Positions 1-7,464 of a DNA stretch of 53,541 bases are shown here, piece by piece (the stretch's first letter is position 1; every line of letters begins with the position of its first letter). Under the pieces are notes generated by a model. It saw only the letters and a list, made by a program, of their open reading frames with translations, ran no database searches and had not been told where the DNA came from. The DNA lies in the IMG/VR virus record IMGVR_UViG_3300031673_012906, positions 1-53,541 of that record; one strand, given 5' to 3'. The stretch comes from a virus. Both the position numbers and the translations under genes were made by a program.

Positions 1-377
1 TCAGCACGGAATTTTATTTTTTTCAATTCCTGTTCACTTGGTGGCGTAACTACGATTTTTGAATTGTTAAAGGTTACATTTTCGAAACGGGTGCCAGACG
101 CTGCATATATAATGGAATTATCATACCTCGTATTGGTAACTGTTGATCCAGTTCCATATGTCATTACGTTGTTATAAGTAGAATCACCAACTGTCATTGT
201 GTTGGTATTAGTATAAGTAAGACCAGTGGTATCCGTTAATAAATTTAAAGCAGCACAACTATTGTAATCTGTGGTAATGTAATCAGTACCAGTGGTAAGG
301 GTACAGTCATCCATAACAACCGTGTCACAGGTGGTAAATATCGAATATTTATTTTCGGTATCGATTGTAATTGCCAT
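1..377 (-). CDS. Partial Thr/Asn-rich protein, possibly a virion surface component
   Basis: An ATG at 377 opens a frame of 125 codons that runs off the left edge, so the C-terminus is missing. The visible part is rich in Thr, Asn, Asp, Tyr and Gly with short alternating hydrophobic stretches, as in beta-rich fibre or beta-helix proteins. It has no signal peptide, membrane segment or known motif. It starts one base after the stop of the preceding minus-strand gene, so it is the distal gene of that operon. A fibre or decoration role is only a guess from composition. Confidence 0.6.
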   Translation of the reverse strand, partial: MAITIDTENKYSIFTTCDTVVMDDCTLTTGTDYITTDYNSCAALNLLTDTTGLTYTNTNTMTVGDSTYNNVMTYGTGSTVTNTRYDNSIIYAASGTRFENVTFNNSKIVVTPPSEQELKKIKFRA

Positions 378-378
378 T

Positions 379-675
379 TTACAATTTATCTACGAAGGTT
401 TCCAGATTTCTTTTTTTAGTGCTGTTTTTTGCAACAAAGATATGGAAGTTTCTCCCATCCTTACATAGGTAGAGAACTTCTGGTGATTTTCCTTCAATTT
501 TAATTATACCATCGGTGCCTTGGAGATCTGCAAGGGCATCTTCGACTTTATATTTAAAATCTTTCTTGGTTCCCACAAATTTTAAATTATGAGAATCATC
601 GTGTATATGTACTTCCCCGTTGCTATAATTTTGAAAACGGAGTTCTCCCACTGTCTCTGAATTTTTGTCAGACAT
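379..675 (-). CDS. Small protein of unknown function, paralogue-like to the 1087-1476 gene
   Basis: 98 residues, soluble, charged, no recognised domain. Residues about 12-45 contain the pattern F-x-N-Y-x-x-G-x-V-H-I-x-D followed by a hydrophobic/charged stretch. The product of 1087-1476 has a matching segment (F-E-I-Y-x-x-G-x-I-H-I-x-D), so the two are probably diverged copies of one fold. It lies between unknown genes with 1-base gaps on each side, so it is translationally coupled. Confidence 0.7.
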   Translation of the reverse strand: MSDKNSETVGELRFQNYSNGEVHIHDDSHNLKFVGTKKDFKYKVEDALADLQGTDGIIKIEGKSPEVLYLCKDGRNFHIFVAKNSTKKRNLETFVDKL

Positions 676-676
676 T

Positions 677-1090
677 TTACCCCTTTGCGGTTACAGGAAC
701 CATGAGAATTTCTTCAGCATCTATATCAAATTCTTCGATGCGTCTGTTTTTTTCTCCCTTCCGGTCAACACTGTAGGCTTTGTAGCCATCTTTTATAAGT
801 TTGAGAAATCTGGACTTGGCTTCTTTTGCTTGTTTACCATTTTCCTTTTCCCAGACAACTCGTTCATCCCCTTTGTCATTGAGGATTTTCATTACTTTCT
901 TGGTGGTCTTCTGGGCTTTCACAATAAATTCTTCCAGACTTGCAGAAAATTTTTCAAGAATGGTTCCATCAATTTTTGTGATTATATATCCAAGTTTTTT
1001 AAATTTGATATATGTTTTTTTGGCTTCATCAATCTCTTTAAGATGCAATGAGTTCCAAGGGATTCTTTGATCCATTACTAATTCAGTCAT
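677..1090 (-). CDS. Conserved-looking phage protein of unknown function with an internal repeat
   Basis: 137 residues. Two similar segments occur, KFKKLGYIITKID (about 28-40) and FLKLIKDGYKAYSVD (about 95-109), each ending a Lys-rich helix with a G-Y and a short strand. This suggests an internally duplicated alpha/beta unit. The C-terminus is acidic and ends VPVTAKG. It overlaps the next upstream gene by 4 bases (ATGA), so it is in the same operon. No catalytic motif is visible. Confidence 0.7.
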   Translation of the reverse strand: MTELVMDQRIPWNSLHLKEIDEAKKTYIKFKKLGYIITKIDGTILEKFSASLEEFIVKAQKTTKKVMKILNDKGDERVVWEKENGKQAKEAKSRFLKLIKDGYKAYSVDRKGEKNRRIEEFDIDAEEILMVPVTAKG

Positions 1091-1476
1091 GATACCACCT
1101 TTACTTTAGCGTCAGCTAAAATCTTTTTTAATCGTTCAATTGTTCCGTGGGTTTTTTTCTTTAGAGATACATCGAGGTCATCGTTGCTTTCGTTATAGGT
1201 AAAAATAAGATTATCAGTGTCTCCCGCCCCATTGATTCGGTGCGTTTTCTTTTTTCTCCACTCACTGGATGTCATTGTTTCAATAACTTCTATTTCTTCA
1301 TCAAAGGCATCTATGTTTTTCCTGAATGTAAAATTTTTATCAGAAATATGAATAGTTCCCCGCTTGTAAATTTCGAAATCAAGTTTATCAAGTTTACCAT
1401 GCGCTATAATATCACCGTCTTTGGATTTTTTCGATTTATTGGATTTTGTAAAAGGTATGAGACTGTTTTTACGCAT
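1087..1476 (-). CDS. Small basic protein of unknown function
   Basis: 129 residues with a Lys/Ser-rich N-terminus (about 1-22) and then a segment resembling the 379-675 product. A clear AAGGAG Shine-Dalgarno lies about 6 bases before the ATG. It overlaps the following gene by 4 bases. There is no membrane segment or known motif. Paralogy with 379-675 is inferred from about 13 aligned positions and would need a profile comparison. Confidence 0.7.
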   Translation of the reverse strand: MRKNSLIPFTKSNKSKKSKDGDIIAHGKLDKLDFEIYKRGTIHISDKNFTFRKNIDAFDEEIEVIETMTSSEWRKKKTHRINGAGDTDNLIFTYNESNDDLDVSLKKKTHGTIERLKKILADAKVKVVS

Positions 1477-1488
1477 GGTTTCTCCTTA

Positions 1489-1806
1489 TCAATTATTTAC
1501 GCACGAAAATGTTTCATGCCATCTCCGTTTAAAGAACCCTGAAATGGAATTTGATAAATCATCATGGGTTTCTTTACTATCATCTCTACAGGATGACTTC
1601 ATAGGTCTGATATCTTCGATTAAAATTTGATCATCATTAACAGGGAATCGATCTGGGGTAATATTTCCTTTTTTAACCACCCTATAGTGTACGTGACCGC
1701 AGTTTGGACAGTGAATACGATAATTCCCATTCAGGGAAGTATTTAATTTAAAGTCAAAAATTTTTGGGCAATTGGTACAAGAAAATTCAAATAGTTGTCT
1801 AGGCAT
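1489..1806 (-). CDS. Zinc-ribbon protein of unknown function
   Basis: 105 residues. Residues about 10-13 (CTNC) and about 33-37 (CPNCGH) form a two-Cys-pair zinc ribbon near the N-terminus, followed by a polar tail. A GGGGG Shine-Dalgarno is positioned before the ATG. It is one of several small Cys-pair proteins in the first 6 kb. It could bind nucleic acid or a protein partner; nothing more specific is visible. Confidence 0.7.
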   Translation of the reverse strand: MPRQLFEFSCTNCPKIFDFKLNTSLNGNYRIHCPNCGHVHYRVVKKGNITPDRFPVNDDQILIEDIRPMKSSCRDDSKETHDDLSNSISGFFKRRWHETFSCVNN

Positions 1807-1870
1807 TGAAATACCCCCTTTTGGTATTTAAGAAATATAAAATTTTTATATTATTTATGCAAAATTATTT

Positions 1871-2215
1871 TTAATTATTTTTCTTCTTTGCTTCACGCAA
1901 CCATTTTAATAACGATTTCTCATTCTCGAACATGCTATTAATAGTTCTTACAGTCTGATCAGTTTCCAGTGGTTGGGGAATAAATTTTTCTTCACCATTA
2001 TCATCTTTTTCGATTATCCATTTAAGAAAGTAGTCCCAATCAGTATTAGTTGCTTTAGGGTGCCAGTGAACTTCAAGGAAGCTGAAGGGATGAATCCAAA
2101 ACCTGTGGGTTTCATCTTTTTTACATTGGAATACCGAATTACCATCCATTACCCTAGCCATACTATGGTGACTTACGCTTTCAACATCGCTATTACATAT
2201 TGGACACTTTTTCAT
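1871..2215 (-). CDS. Small zinc-finger-like protein
   Basis: 114 residues. The N-terminus has CPIC (4-7) and a later Cys and His (FQC, about 30; DETH and HPF, about 36-43), consistent with one treble-clef or ribbon zinc site. The rest is Trp/acid-rich. An AAGGAAAA Shine-Dalgarno lies before the ATG. It overlaps the start of its upstream neighbour's 3' end by 23 bases. Function unknown. Confidence 0.65.
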   Translation of the reverse strand: MKKCPICNSDVESVSHHSMARVMDGNSVFQCKKDETHRFWIHPFSFLEVHWHPKATNTDWDYFLKWIIEKDDNGEEKFIPQPLETDQTVRTINSMFENEKSLLKWLREAKKKNN

Positions 2216-2654
2216 ATTTTTCCTTATAAATTTTACATGCTTCTATCCTATTTTCGTTTAGCCAACGTACAATGGTACGTGCCAGTAGATATAAACCCCC
2301 ACCAATACAAAATATAACGATTATAACGATGTAAGAAAAATTTGATAGAATTAAAAATGCGGGAATGAATGGAGCGTTTTCCATTAATGCAAATGGTACA
2401 AGGATCATTGATATGATAACGGAACTTATAAGGGCAATTTTATTTAATAAGCTGGAATTTTTAAAATTATACCATATAGTTATACTAAACCTTTTAAGCC
2501 CATGTGGGATGTTTTTTATGAGCCGCCATGTAGCGGGTATAATTGTTTTAAATATCCCATCGATAATTGTTTTAAATACTAAAATTATAAAGTCCGTTAT
2601 TTCTTCGAACTTAAGGCCAAGGAAAATTCTGAATATGGTAAGTAATTTAATCAT
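2193..2654 (-). CDS. Predicted membrane protein
   Basis: 153 residues. An amphipathic N-terminal region (about 1-55) precedes two clear hydrophobic segments, about 72-90 (ALISSVIISMILVPFAL) and about 97-125, and a basic C-terminal tail. No family is recognised. It sits with another membrane protein (2668-2922) in the same operon. Confidence 0.65.
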   Translation of the reverse strand: MIKLLTIFRIFLGLKFEEITDFIILVFKTIIDGIFKTIIPATWRLIKNIPHGLKRFSITIWYNFKNSSLLNKIALISSVIISMILVPFALMENAPFIPAFLILSNFSYIVIIVIFCIGGGLYLLARTIVRWLNENRIEACKIYKEKYEKVSNM

Positions 2655-2667
2655 GATAGTGTATTTT

Positions 2668-2922
2668 TTATAGGTTCCTCAAAAACCCCATTAAGATCAT
2701 CAGGAACCACGCCCCCATAACGCAGCGCATGTAAATTAAAACCCAATGGGGTAAAGTTGCCATCCCATATATAAAAAATAAAGGAATTACAGCTATTGAG
2801 AGTATTAACACTGTTACGGGGACAAGATTTATTGCATACTCTTCTGAAACTTGTAGATGTGGATGTTTAAAGAAGGTTTCTATACCATTCCCATAATCCC
2901 CTTTTGTCCATATGATTTTCAT
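2668..2922 (-). CDS. Predicted small membrane protein
   Basis: 84 residues with a polar N-terminus (1-28) and two hydrophobic helices (about 31-53 and 59-82) ending in RNL. It overlaps the upstream 74-residue gene by 4 bases. Unknown function; size and topology would also fit a holin-like protein, but nothing else supports that. Confidence 0.65.
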   Translation of the reverse strand: MKIIWTKGDYGNGIETFFKHPHLQVSEEYAINLVPVTVLILSIAVIPLFFIYGMATLPHWVLIYMRCVMGAWFLMILMGFLRNL

Positions 2923-3143
2923 ATATTTTCACGTTCTTTTATGTATAGTTCAAATAGTTTTATTTGTTCGTTGAGATTTTCAATTGCTCGTTTAGCATGC
3001 TTTACTGATATGGTATGTTGAAATCTCTGTGGTATTCTTGTTGAGTATTTTGGATATTTGGTAAATTTATATGGATATTTTTTTGAAAAGTAAAATTCAT
3101 TATCTACTTCATTGTGACTTATGCTATCCGGTATGTAGCTCAT
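2919..3143 (-). CDS. Small hypothetical protein
   Basis: 74 residues, Tyr/Lys-rich first half and a predicted helix in the second half (HAKRAIENLNEQIKLFELYI). It has 4-base overlaps on both sides (ATGA type), so it is embedded in the 379-4185 operon. No motif recognised. Confidence 0.6.
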   Translation of the reverse strand: MSYIPDSISHNEVDNEFYFSKKYPYKFTKYPKYSTRIPQRFQHTISVKHAKRAIENLNEQIKLFELYIKERENI

Positions 3144-3631
3144 TTGGTATACTGATATGATAAGGTGTTATATTCTTCGGTATCGTAAACGCATAATCCC
3201 CGTTTAGTTAACAGGACGAATTCTTTTATACCTACATCAAGTGCCATTTTACTACAGATGGTACAGTAGGGGTCTCCTGATGTGGAAGGCGCACCACTCA
3301 TGTTATCAAGACGGATAAAATATAACCTTGAGCCAGCCAGTAATTCAGGATAATGTTCCAAGGCAAACATGATAGCTTTTTGTTCGGCATGTATGCAGCA
3401 GGTTTTATCGGTTACTTTTTTATGATAGGAATCTTTTTTGCAATCACATCTTCTTTGAGATTCAAGGCGTTTGGGTGGATTGTTAGATCCTATTCCAATA
3501 ATTTTTTTACCTTTAACAATAACACAACCACATTGGGATCGTTTACAGGTTGCTTTAAGGGCATAATTAGCAGCTTTATCAATAAATAACGAAGCTTCTT
3601 TTCGTTCACTTTTGAGGAATAAATGTCTCAC
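3140..3631 (-). CDS. CMP/dCMP deaminase-family protein
   Basis: 163 residues of the zinc-dependent cytidine/deoxycytidylate deaminase fold. Visible motifs are the catalytic HAEQKA (His-Ala-Glu) at about 92-97 and the zinc-binding P-Y-C-T-I-C at about 121-126. Other Cys residues at about 61-63 and 88-89 are extra. This form is common in phages and differs clearly from the second deaminase at 19329-19841. It probably supplies dUMP from dCMP or edits another pyrimidine substrate. It overlaps genes on both sides by 4 bases. Confidence 0.85.
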   Translation of the reverse strand: MRHLFLKSERKEASLFIDKAANYALKATCKRSQCGCVIVKGKKIIGIGSNNPPKRLESQRRCDCKKDSYHKKVTDKTCCIHAEQKAIMFALEHYPELLAGSRLYFIRLDNMSGAPSTSGDPYCTICSKMALDVGIKEFVLLTKRGLCVYDTEEYNTLSYQYTK

Positions 3632-4185
3632 CTTAATGCTTCAATTTTTTGTATGTTATCTGATACTACTCTAATCATTTTCTTTTCTGATACCGATTTG
3701 AGATTAAAATGTCCATGAAAATGGGAATCAATTGTTCTTCCACATTCTTTCACTTGATTTAATGTTTTAATACCGTCCAACCAATTTTTCGAATAATAGC
3801 TTGATTGTTTTGATTCTTTCTGAAGCGTTTCTTTTAAAATTCTCATTTCTTCGTTTGCCCACTTAACCCATTTAGGATTGTTGTGTTTCTTTCTGGGTTC
3901 CGGTCTTAGATGAAGATTTGTCCACCAGCTACATCCTTCGGGTGGAACGCTTGTATATCCCCAATAAGTGGTAAATTTTTCAGGTGGTAATACATCGGGT
4001 ACGGCTGGTATGAGCCAACCTATCTGATCACCATTTGGAATGGTGCATTTTTTACCTTGATCCTTTTCAGCACAATCTACACAATACAGATCAGTACAAT
4101 CGGCAATTGTTTGATATTCACGCCAGAGTTTAACGTTTTTGGCTCCACATATGCTACATTCGTATTTTCCGTTTTTACTTGTCAT
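3628..4185 (-). CDS. Zinc-ribbon protein of unknown function
   Basis: 185 residues. CSIC (10-13) and CVDC (35-38) form an N-terminal zinc ribbon. It is followed by a Pro/Trp-rich stretch (about 55-95) with W-G-Y-T-S-V-P and W-W-T-N-L that looks structurally conserved, then a helical C-terminus. No enzymatic motif. First large gene of the minus-strand operon that runs to the left edge. Confidence 0.7.
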   Translation of the reverse strand: MTSKNGKYECSICGAKNVKLWREYQTIADCTDLYCVDCAEKDQGKKCTIPNGDQIGWLIPAVPDVLPPEKFTTYWGYTSVPPEGCSWWTNLHLRPEPRKKHNNPKWVKWANEEMRILKETLQKESKQSSYYSKNWLDGIKTLNQVKECGRTIDSHFHGHFNLKSVSEKKMIRVVSDNIQKIEALR

Positions 4186-4191
4186 TCTGGG

Positions 4192-4257
4192 TTACCTGCT
4201 TCCGTGCCTTCCGCAGTGTGGGCAATCGTCCCATGTAAAACCACTTATTTTATTCAT
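4192..4257 (-). CDS. Predicted 21-residue CPHC microprotein
   Basis: An ATG at 4257 opens a 21-codon frame with a CPHCG motif (residues 12-16) and a final GSR, stopping at 4192, seven bases before the next minus-strand gene. It is supported by position: a TATATT element lies exactly 6 bases before the ATG, as seen before several other genes here. There is no Shine-Dalgarno, so translation would be leaderless. Very short, so certainty is limited. Confidence 0.4.
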   Translation of the reverse strand: MNKISGFTWDDCPHCGRHGSR

Positions 4258-4263
4258 TTAGAA

Positions 4264-4269
4264 AATATA
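4264..4269 (-). promoter_or_regulatory. TATATT element, 6 nt before the 4257 start
   Basis: On the minus strand TATATT is followed by six bases and then ATG. It is one of the recurrent sites of this type and would place the transcript start at or next to the start codon. Confidence 0.45.
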
Positions 4270-4321
4270 AAATATTTATGAAATTTTAGTTATGAAATTT
4301 TTTTCCCGTATTGAATAATTG

Positions 4322-4330
4322 TATAAACTT
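4322..4330 (+). promoter_or_regulatory. TATAAACTT late-promoter-like element
   Basis: Sense-oriented TATAAACTT 30 bases before the ATG of the 4360 gene, leaving room for a short leader with the AGAAG Shine-Dalgarno. Confidence 0.5.
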
Positions 4331-4359
4331 AGAACATATAATTAAAAAGAAGAGTTAAC

Positions 4360-4806
4360 ATGGATAACAACAAATTTTACACATTCGTTAAAAACATCGT
4401 AAAAGATGATGAAGTATTAGCCGAAAGTATCATAACTGCCCACAAAATGATTTTTGAGGGCGAAGAAGCTTTGGATGAAGGTTTAGGCAGAATGGTAGGA
4501 ACCGCTGGTCTATTGGCTTCATTATTGTTTGGTAATGCGTTTGCAAAAAATTGGACAGAAGAAGATGTAAGGGCAATGGCTAAGGAAAGCATTCAACTTA
4601 TTTTGGATGAATATGTTGAAGCATCTACTGAACCCGGTTTTGATGCTGAGGATGATTTGGAAACCTATAAAAAAGCTGTAAAGGCTTATAAGAAATTAAG
4701 GAAAAAGGATCAAAAGCTTGCTGATCTTTATGCTCGTATGATAGATCAAACACTACGCACAAAATTTGGTTTGGTTGGAGTTGGAGAATTGGCCAAATCC
4801 GAGTAA
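4360..4806 (+). CDS. Acidic protein of unknown function with the FxxF/LIExI N-terminal module
   Basis: 148 residues, plus strand. The N-terminus (about 5-32) shows K-F-x-x-F-V-x-x-I-V-K-D-D followed by an L-A-E-S-I helix. This resembles the N-terminal segments of the 8261, 27439 and 29033 products. A Gly/Ala-rich hydrophobic segment (about 46-63) could be a membrane-active helix. The rest is charged and helical. Preceded by a TATAAACTT element and an AGAAG Shine-Dalgarno. Function unknown. Confidence 0.7.
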   Translation: MDNNKFYTFVKNIVKDDEVLAESIITAHKMIFEGEEALDEGLGRMVGTAGLLASLLFGNAFAKNWTEEDVRAMAKESIQLILDEYVEASTEPGFDAEDDLETYKKAVKAYKKLRKKDQKLADLYARMIDQTLRTKFGLVGVGELAKSE

Positions 4807-4819
4807 TTTAATTAAATCG

Positions 4820-4847
4820 TTGACAAAACCTTTTGGGATTATATATT
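4820..4847 (+). promoter_or_regulatory. Sigma70-type promoter with no room for a leader
   Basis: TTGACA (4820-4825), 16-base spacer, TATATT (4842-4847), then six bases and the ATG at 4854. The predicted transcript start coincides with the start codon. Confidence 0.6.
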
Positions 4848-4853
4848 AAAGGT

Positions 4854-5132
4854 ATGAACGTGAAAACTTTATTTATCATATTATTTTTGGCTTTTAATGT
4901 AGGAGCAGCCAAAACTGCTGATTTTTCATTAAAAATCGATGATATTAATGAAAGCAAAGTAATAAAAGACGCTTTAGAATTTAATCATTTTAACTATTTA
5001 GTAGAACGCACCATATTAAAAGAATTAAAAATGAACGAAAAAGAATATCTGGAACTACAGATGAAAATAAAATTTAGGCGTTTAATGAGAAAAAACTACA
5101 GTTCCAGCATTCTTTGTTTCGGCAACTCCTAA
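4854..5132 (+). CDS. Predicted secreted protein of unknown function
   Basis: 92 residues starting at the ATG at 4854; an upstream in-frame TTG at 4833 lies inside the promoter and was rejected. Residues 1-18 form a signal peptide (K-T-L-F-I-I-L-F-L-A-F) with probable cleavage near GAA. The mature part is charged and helical with no motif. A perfect TTGACA and a TATATT immediately upstream suggest host-polymerase, possibly leaderless, expression. It ends tail-to-tail with the 5129 gene, overlapping by 4 bases. Confidence 0.6.
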   Translation: MNVKTLFIILFLAFNVGAAKTADFSLKIDDINESKVIKDALEFNHFNYLVERTILKELKMNEKEYLELQMKIKFRRLMRKNYSSSILCFGNS

Positions 5133-5650
5133 AAAATATTCTTCCCAATTATAGCCTGTGCCACTTTATCAATGTCATCAAAGAATGACTCTGGCATAAT
5201 TTTGAATGAATCATCAACAAAAGATGTTTCAAGATTACTTTCAAGGTTATGTTTTTGCCTTGAGAGAATTTCTTCTGTTAAGCCATGTGTATTTCTTTCC
5301 AGATGTTTTTTGAGCACATCGGGATAGAAAACTACGCCTATAACCGTATAACCTTTATTCCGGGCGGTACATGCATAATTTTTGTATTCCCATTGCTTGG
5401 AATTGGTATTATCACAAACAACTATATTAACGTTTTTCCTCAATGATTCCACAAAGGCTTCATAGTTCTGCTTATGATTATACCCAAGAGCTTTGATGTT
5501 AAATACATATTTACCATCCTTCATAAAGAAATCATCGGTGGAATGTACGATAACCTTTTGGCCATGTTTCTCACCTTTTTCTTTCAGGATGTTATTAAAT
5601 GTGGATTTACCACTACCTGAGATTCCTCTGTTGATTATAGCTACCTTCAT
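5129..5650 (-). CDS. P-loop polynucleotide-kinase-like protein
   Basis: 173 residues. The N-terminal Walker A is GISGSGKST (9-17), followed by H-S-T-D-D (about 36-40) and V-V-C-D-N-T-N (about 77-83). These are typical of the AAA_33/polynucleotide-kinase branch of P-loop kinases. The likely reaction is 5'-OH phosphorylation of a nucleic acid or nucleotide. With the RNA ligase at 25-27 kb it could complete an RNA-repair pair. There is no phosphatase domain, unlike T4 Pnkp. Leader with AAAAGGT Shine-Dalgarno and a TTATTTATATTTT element upstream. Confidence 0.8.
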   Translation of the reverse strand: MKVAIINRGISGSGKSTFNNILKEKGEKHGQKVIVHSTDDFFMKDGKYVFNIKALGYNHKQNYEAFVESLRKNVNIVVCDNTNSKQWEYKNYACTARNKGYTVIGVVFYPDVLKKHLERNTHGLTEEILSRQKHNLESNLETSFVDDSFKIMPESFFDDIDKVAQAIIGKNIF

Positions 5651-5680
5651 TTTAATACCTTTTGTTTTGAATTGTTTAAA

Positions 5681-5686
5681 AATATA
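5681..5686 (-). promoter_or_regulatory. TTATTTATATTTT element upstream of the kinase-like gene
   Basis: Minus-strand TATATT within ATTATTTATATTTTT, about 31 bases before the ATG at 5650, with a Shine-Dalgarno in between. Confidence 0.45.
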
Positions 5687-5721
5687 AATAATTTAATTTA
5701 AAAAAATGTATTTTTGTTCAT

Positions 5722-6036
5722 ATGAAAGAAGAAAAAAAAGGTTTATGTTATAGGTGTGAAAAAAGAGCAAAGTATCTTGAAACCGGACATGGCCCACGAT
5801 GTGAGTGTAAACAAACTGACACGGCAGTTCATTCATGTTATTGTTACGCACCAGTAAAGCCAGTTATACTGGCAGTAAATGATGGTGATGAACGCCCACA
5901 GTTTACAGGATGGATGATTTCAGCAAGAAGTCATTTCGTAAGAATACCTGAGTATAAAGCAGCCATTAAAGAGTATGATGATGGGAACCTGATTTATTGG
6001 GTTCCCAAAGAAGACGAAGAAGAATCTAAAGATTAA
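5722..6036 (+). CDS. Cys-rich small protein of unknown function
   Basis: 104 residues. Two Cys pairs (CYRC at 9-12 and CEC at 28-30) plus a C-Y-C-Y segment (about 40-43) indicate metal binding. The C-terminus is acidic (DEEESKD). The H-S-C-Y-C-Y-x-P-V-K-P pattern looks like a conserved phage orphan family, which I cannot name. It ends on the stop of the convergent 6033 gene, overlapping by 4 bases. Confidence 0.65.
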   Translation: MKEEKKGLCYRCEKRAKYLETGHGPRCECKQTDTAVHSCYCYAPVKPVILAVNDGDERPQFTGWMISARSHFVRIPEYKAAIKEYDDGNLIYWVPKEDEEESKD

Positions 6037-6191
6037 TTTTTGGTATCGTTTTTATATCCGTCTAATACTTCCTTTATACATTTAGGGCATGCTGAAGGAT
6101 TAAATCTAATACCAATAACGGTATAAATATCTCCACATATTCGACACTTAATATCTTGGAGTTTATTTGTTATATCTTCAGCTCTTGACAT
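6033..6191 (-). CDS. 52-residue zinc-ribbon microprotein
   Basis: ATG at 6191, stop at 6033. CRIC (16-19) and CPKC (35-38) are spaced as in a zinc ribbon. It overlaps the end of the 6178-6360 gene by 14 bases, so the two are likely translationally coupled. Function unknown. Confidence 0.65.
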   Translation of the reverse strand: MSRAEDITNKLQDIKCRICGDIYTVIGIRFNPSACPKCIKEVLDGYKNDTKN

Positions 6192-6360
6192 CAAATTTAT
6201 AATTGGCTACTATCTGCATAGCTTGGCCTTCTGTAAAACCTTCTTTGACCAAACTATCATACATAACTTTATATATTTTGGCAAATTTTGGTATTATGTC
6301 ATATGATGCGTCCAACATTATTCCCATTTGTTCCATCATTTCTTTTATTTGTTCTTCCAT
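6178..6360 (-). CDS. Small helical protein of unknown function
   Basis: 60 residues, mostly helical and Met-rich. The C-terminal part has G-F-T-E-G-Q-A-M-Q-I-V-A-N-Y, a helix pair often seen in small phage orphans. AAAGGTTG lies before the ATG as a Shine-Dalgarno. It is followed by the 52-residue zinc-ribbon gene. Confidence 0.65.
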   Translation of the reverse strand: MEEQIKEMMEQMGIMLDASYDIIPKFAKIYKVMYDSLVKEGFTEGQAMQIVANYKFDVKS

Positions 6361-6420
6361 AATTTTTCAACCTTTATAAATTAATTTTTATAAATATAAA
6401 GTATTTGTTAAAAAAATGTA

Positions 6421-6720
6421 TTAATCTTTTTTACTTTCTGAAAATTTGGAAGCCCCTAAAACATATCCTACAATCCCCGTGAAGATAGGAACGGTTAAAT
6501 CACCTGATATCTTACCCGCTAGTGATAATACCACCACAGCAGCTATAACACCCATTACAGTAACCGTTTTAAAGAACGCTGGATGTTGTAAAATGGATGC
6601 TATTTTTTCTTTAGACCATAATACACATACCCAAAAAATTAACCAAAACGCACATAAGCCAACCGTGGCTAAATATGACAATTTAACAATTTGGTCTGAT
6701 GTGAGTTTTAATTCATCCAT
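6421..6720 (-). CDS. Predicted membrane protein
   Basis: 99 residues with three hydrophobic stretches (about 15-34, 50-68, 75-90) and a charged C-terminus. Preceded by a minus-strand TATAAACT at 6738-6745. Small size and multiple helices would fit a holin or inner-membrane phage protein. No family assigned. Confidence 0.6.
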   Translation of the reverse strand: MDELKLTSDQIVKLSYLATVGLCAFWLIFWVCVLWSKEKIASILQHPAFFKTVTVMGVIAAVVVLSLAGKISGDLTVPIFTGIVGYVLGASKFSESKKD

Positions 6721-6737
6721 TTTTTTAGTCCATTAAT

Positions 6738-6745
6738 AGTTTATA
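6738..6745 (-). promoter_or_regulatory. TATAAACT late-promoter-like element
   Basis: Sense-oriented TATAAACT 18 bases before the ATG at 6720. Confidence 0.45.
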
Positions 6746-6762
6746 AATATATATTTATCAAC

Positions 6763-7464
6763 ATGTACAATATATCATTAATAGGTTTGACGGTGACAGG
6801 CGTTAGCATTGTACTAGATACTCTTCTTTTATTACACGGTAAAAATTTAGATGTTGAATTTATTGTAGATGATGAGAGTATTTCACCTTACAATCGTACT
6901 AATAATAATCTTTCAGCGTTAAATTACTATAAAAATATAATTAATATTAAAGAAACACCTTTAAATAAGTGGGTGCCAGACAAAAATAGGAAATTATGTA
7001 TTACAATAATTAATTCAGATACATCAAAGCATAAACGATCAGTTTATGTAAAATTGAAACAACGATATGATGTAAAAGATTATATGTACGCACCAATTGT
7101 ACATCCAAGTAGTGTTGTGTCTGGTAATGCTAAGATTGCTAATGGTGTTTTTGTTGGGCCAAATACAACGGTTGCTCATTTAGCAGAATTAAAAAAATTT
7201 ACATATCTTAGCAGAAATGTAAGTGTGGGACATGATTGTATATTAGGAAAATTCAGTAGTTTAAATCCAAACACCGCCGTTGGGGGGAGGACTACTATAG
7301 GTAATAATGTAACCATAGGAATGGGTGCTACAGTGTTTGATAAACTTAATATTGGCGGTAATACACTCATAGGCGGTGGTTCAGTTGTTACTAAATCTAT
7401 ACCTAAAAATGTTGTAGCATATGGTTCCCCTGCGAAAGTAATAAAAAATAATGACCATAATTAA
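6763..7464 (+). CDS. NeuD/PglD-like sugar O-/N-acyltransferase (left-handed beta-helix)
   Basis: 233 residues. An N-terminal alpha/beta nucleotide-sugar-binding-like domain (about 1-105) precedes a hexapeptide-repeat beta-helix (about 110-225) with repeated V-x-G-x-x, I-G-x-x and N-V-T-I-G-M-G-A. It ends in the family-typical A-Y-G-S-P-A-K-V-I. The family acetylates sugars such as sialic acid or bacillosamine precursors. It overlaps the DUF849 gene by 14 bases, so both form a plus-strand pair unlike the flanking minus-strand genes. Substrate unknown; surface-glycan modification is plausible. Confidence 0.85.
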   Translation: MYNISLIGLTVTGVSIVLDTLLLLHGKNLDVEFIVDDESISPYNRTNNNLSALNYYKNIINIKETPLNKWVPDKNRKLCITIINSDTSKHKRSVYVKLKQRYDVKDYMYAPIVHPSSVVSGNAKIANGVFVGPNTTVAHLAELKKFTYLSRNVSVGHDCILGKFSSLNPNTAVGGRTTIGNNVTIGMGATVFDKLNIGGNTLIGGGSVVTKSIPKNVVAYGSPAKVIKNNDHN

